Shown here: positions 61,309 to 64,000 of the stretch, piece after piece
Position numbering within the stretch: the first letter of the stretch is position 1
Layout of the letters: each line of letters opens with the position of its first letter
Origin: Styela clava
Lineage: Eukaryota > Chordata > Ascidiacea > Stolidobranchia > Styelidae
NCBI RefSeq assembly: GCF_964204865.1
Contig: NC_135252.1
Coordinates: forward strand, 13,041,383 to 13,105,382
Length of the DNA stretch: 64,000 nt
Reading direction: 5' to 3'
Program-made: the position numbers and the translations under genes
Notes under the pieces: generated by a model
What the model saw: the letters and a program-made list of their open reading frames with translations, nothing else
Databases searched by the model: none
Told to the model about the DNA's origin: nothing

Positions 61309-62202
61309 TATTCGGCAACTCACCGAGGTTGTAAAGCTATTTTTTACAACAACATTAAAATAGGAAATACTAAAAACAACAACAACACGATAACTAAACG
61401 ATGTATAGGTCCACTTCATGTCCAATGAAAATGTTCGAAGATCAATCAAGCTTGGGTAGTACCCAGTCGTCACAACATTCGCCGTGATATGCTAGGAAAA
61501 TATAGACATTTCCATAATGTTTATGGAGGTCTCATCTTCATCTCCAATTTGAAGTGCGAGATAATTAGCATCATGACATGCGTCATGCATCCACCCGTTT
61601 TCAAATTGAGAAGGGATAACCAGCAATTGCAATAACTTAATAACTATTGAAATATCATGTTCGCACGTTTCTAAGCTTCTAAAAATCTAAACAAATATAC
61701 ATTACTCAATATTGTAATAATGGCAGTTGCAAATAGGCTGAAATGTGGAATATTGAATGCGAGAGCTTAACCTTAGAAATTAGAATTCAGTCGTTTTGAG
61801 CACGTTCTGCTGTGATGATTAACTTTTTGAATTGTATTTATATGCTTCAAAAGCAATAAAGATCGTAATTTGCATAATGTCTAAAGAAAATGACTTCCCA
61901 CCTGGATTAATCTATAACAGAAGAAACAGGAGTTTGGTAGCGAAGACTAGTTTTGAACCTCCAAGTAGGTAGATGTTTACATACATAATACATACGTTTA
62001 CAAACTTGCTTATTGCAAACAGAGAAATCTATATGAAATTCAATAAATTCGTGGTGAATAGCATATGTTGATAATTCATCCAATAAAGTCAAGTCTGCAT
62101 GACATTGAATGAGTTTTATGGGATTGTAAGTCGCGTCGAGGATGATCATCCTCTCCGACAGTATATTTTATTTCATATTTATTACTTCGTTCTTTTTTAC
62201 AG
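61309..62202. other. Upstream of the DYNLT-like gene, with an R1 fragment
   Basis: R1 tail-like sequence (aaacaacaacaacacgataac, then ggtccacttcatgtccaat) spans about 61355-61425. The rest is unrecognised. No promoter was fixed for the downstream gene. Confidence 0.45.
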
Positions 62203-62204
62203 TA

Positions 62205-63628
62205 ATGGAAGTTAGTATCGAAACAACAAACACATCAAGGAGTGAAGAAGCACCACAACTAGTATACAACAAGAGAAGACACAGTGCTGCAGGCAAAAAT
62301 GGAGATACGCTAGGTAATGATTTGGCCGAACAGCATAACTGATAAGGGGTTAGACAAATGACAAAAATCGTGTAGTTCAAAGCAAAAGAGGTATACAAGT
62401 ACCATATCATTCCATAATTCTTTTATCATTTGATATCTATGCATAAGCATCATTTGTATTGAGGAATATTTGCAAAAAAATAGATATAGCTAAATAAATG
62501 CGCTGATCGAAGTATGTTTTATGCTGTTATTGTTGCACATCAAAATAACTACAAAAATATTGTAAAATATGAGAAAAATATTAAAATGAATTATATATAA
62601 ATATGTGCCTGTGAGCATTTTGTAAAATTTTTTCATTTTTGCCAGGTTTGCTTCCAAGTTTTGGCAGCGACAAGAGCAAGGTGAGATTTGATTCAGAATT
62701 AAAGGTTGACAAAAATAAACTCGCTAATGATATTATATGCAAGATCAATACTAAAACTATGAAATTTAGGAATAAAGAAGGAATAATTCATTAAGCACCA
62801 TTTAAGATAAAACATACATTTGAATGAGTGTATCTAGATCATGCATTCTTGCTTCGTTAGTCATTTATAAAAAGCGTTTTAAAGACCTGGTCATCCTTAA
62901 AATTACCATTTAGATGTAAATTCATCAATTACATTGAATTTTCACATGGGGATCAGATGGTCCATTATACCTATCCTTGTGAGTATCTCGTAGACAATAT
63001 TATTTCTAAACAATATTATAGACTCGCAATCGTAGGCATTCGCTTATGGCTGGACCAGATGCACTACGAAGAGTTTCAATTGACATAACAGACGACCAAA
63101 GGAAGATGCTACAGTTGCCGAGATTTTCACAGGTACCGATAGAGTATATAAAATCCGGATCCAAATATTCTCTCGTAATATGTGTTTTTGATGGTAGAGG
63201 TCAAATCAAAATCCAACTGGACACTGAAACAGGGAAACTTCTTTCAGAGATTATAAATGATATCTACGGCAACTCTGTAGAAGAGTTAATCCGATATTTA
63301 TCTGCAAAACATCTTACATCTGTATTCATCTCACTCGTTGATCTCTGGGAATTACAAACTTCTATAAAATTGAAACTTTTAAAGTTACTAACTGATCGGT
63401 ATTTGCGAAAATCATCGGATAACATTTGATGTTTTTTGCGTTTTGTGTACTAATTATAAACAGAGATATTGTAACCAAGAAAAATTTCTGCAGGTTTTTG
63501 GATTTTCTACATTCAGTGGATTGCCGATGACAAGTTACAGAGATCCCGTAATCGGTTATGAAAATACATATAAAATGCAGCCTGATAAAAAGTTTCAACC
63601 ACATGTCGCTCGAAAAGTTGTAGAGAAG
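62205..63628 (+). CDS. Tctex1-domain dynein light chain, DYNLT4-like, 5' part
   Basis: N-terminal half of a Tctex1/DYNLT-family protein, a cytoplasmic or ciliary dynein light chain homologue. Four exons are visible: 62205-62313, 62646-62680, 63022-63132 and 63494-63628 (130 codons), all in phase; the gene runs off the window. The N-terminus is long and basic (EVSIETTNTSRSEEAPQLVY, then NKRRHSAAG), followed by LLPSFGSDKSK, TRNRRHSLMAGPDALRRVSI and FSTFSGLPMTSYRDP. The Tctex1 domain then starts at ENTYKMQPDKKFQPHVARKV. The RR-x-S-L-x-GP and FSGLP blocks resemble vertebrate TCTEX1D4 (DYNLT4). The rest of the domain must lie beyond 64000. An acceptor-like tttttttacag ends only two bases before the ATG, which suggests an upstream leader exon or trans-spliced leader. 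The frame through the intron after exon 3 is unusually open (see findings). Confidence 0.8.
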
Positions 63629-63672
63629 GTACGCGCCTGACTATAGGGGTTGAATAATTGAATTGAATAATT

Positions 63673-63785
63673 GGTGCTCCCAAAGTATCCATACCAAGAT
63701 GGCGCACAACATGAACATAATTTGTGTACCAGGTTAAGGTTGTTCAGGTTGTGCGTCATCTTGGTACGAATACTTCCGGAGCGCC
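63673..63785. mobile_element. Palindromic micro-MITE, copy 2
   Basis: A 113-bp fold-back element. The left arm ggtgctcccaaagtatcc and ataccaagatggcgcacaac pairs with the right arm gttgtgcgtcatcttggtac and gaatacttccggagcgcc. The 8-bp duplication gaataatt is perfect (63665-63672 and 63786-63793), though the host sequence here is itself repetitive (ttgaataatt occurs again just upstream). It sits in the DYNLT-like gene, 44 bp after its last visible exon. Confidence 0.78.
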
Positions 63786-63793
63786 GAATAATT

Positions 63794-64000
63794 GAGACCC
63801 ATATTTCGTTTGTCCAAACTTTTTTGTTTGGAACTAACTTCCTAGAAAGAGAGACAAAACCAAAAGGTTCTATAAATAAATAAAGCGCCACTTTCAAGGC
63901 GACAATTTACACGCCCATAGGACTTTGATATTGTGTGTACTCTGTCAATAACATACCTAAAACAAGGTGCAAATATATTTGAAAGTCGGTCTTTTGTTGT
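63794..64000. other. Window end within an intron of the DYNLT-like gene
   Basis: Presumed intron sequence; the next exon of the Tctex1 domain was not found before the window ends. Confidence 0.4.

Overview
The window reads as nuclear DNA of a tunicate, most likely an ascidian. The best anchor is a complete three-exon actin whose sequence is of the chordate muscle type (C-terminus [22 protein letters not shown] block). It sits in AT-rich DNA with short GT-AG introns and many small non-autonomous transposons. I cannot name the species. Exon boundaries below were read by eye from splice sites, reading frame and phase; no transcript evidence was available.

Layout. 1133-6004 (minus): an SLC22-type organic ion transporter in at least 11 exons. 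8339-9720 (plus): muscle actin with a TATA box and a perfect CArG box. 9907-10511: a possible small secreted ORF cut by a hAT-type MITE. 11294-12568 (minus): a small collectin-like C-type lectin in three exons. 14007-18694 (minus): a 300-residue CUB-like single-pass receptor whose tail carries an exact YEEI motif, in six exons. 62205 to beyond 63628 (plus): the 5' part of a Tctex1-domain dynein light chain gene, closest by eye to DYNLT4/TCTEX1D4. A palindromic micro-MITE lies just after its last visible exon.

The main discovery is between 22 and 55.5 kb: seven complete paralogous genes for small secreted proteins with exactly ten cysteines (138-198 residues), plus one orphan, broken terminal exon. 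Two genes (A, B) are on the minus strand and five (C-G) on the plus strand, so the cluster is split into two divergent arms around about 9 kb without a confident gene. Every member has four exons with the same phases (1-0-0). Exon 1 encodes a signal peptide ending in CAA-G, exon 2 a variable linker (acidic, VDP/VEP-repeat, Gly-rich or Pro/Thr-rich) with two Cys, exon 3 four Cys (CQxK...C...AC...C), and exon 4 the ending VCHFCCxxxxCN. That ending is the hallmark of Ly6/uPAR (LU, three-finger) domains, but the whole pattern is not a standard LU protein that I recognise. No function can be assigned from sequence. Secretion, family expansion and linker divergence would suit an extracellular recognition, matrix or defence role; that is inference.

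Mobile DNA is abundant. Six hAT-like elements have matching terminal repeats plus an 8-bp target duplication (perfect in four, degenerate in two); a seventh has no matching flank. One lies in intron 1 of gene G and one holds a decayed transposase C-terminus. A palindromic micro-MITE family of about 100 bp also makes 8-bp duplications. Two further dispersed repeat families (called R1 and R2 here) form a composite array at 31.4-33.4 kb and scattered copies elsewhere.
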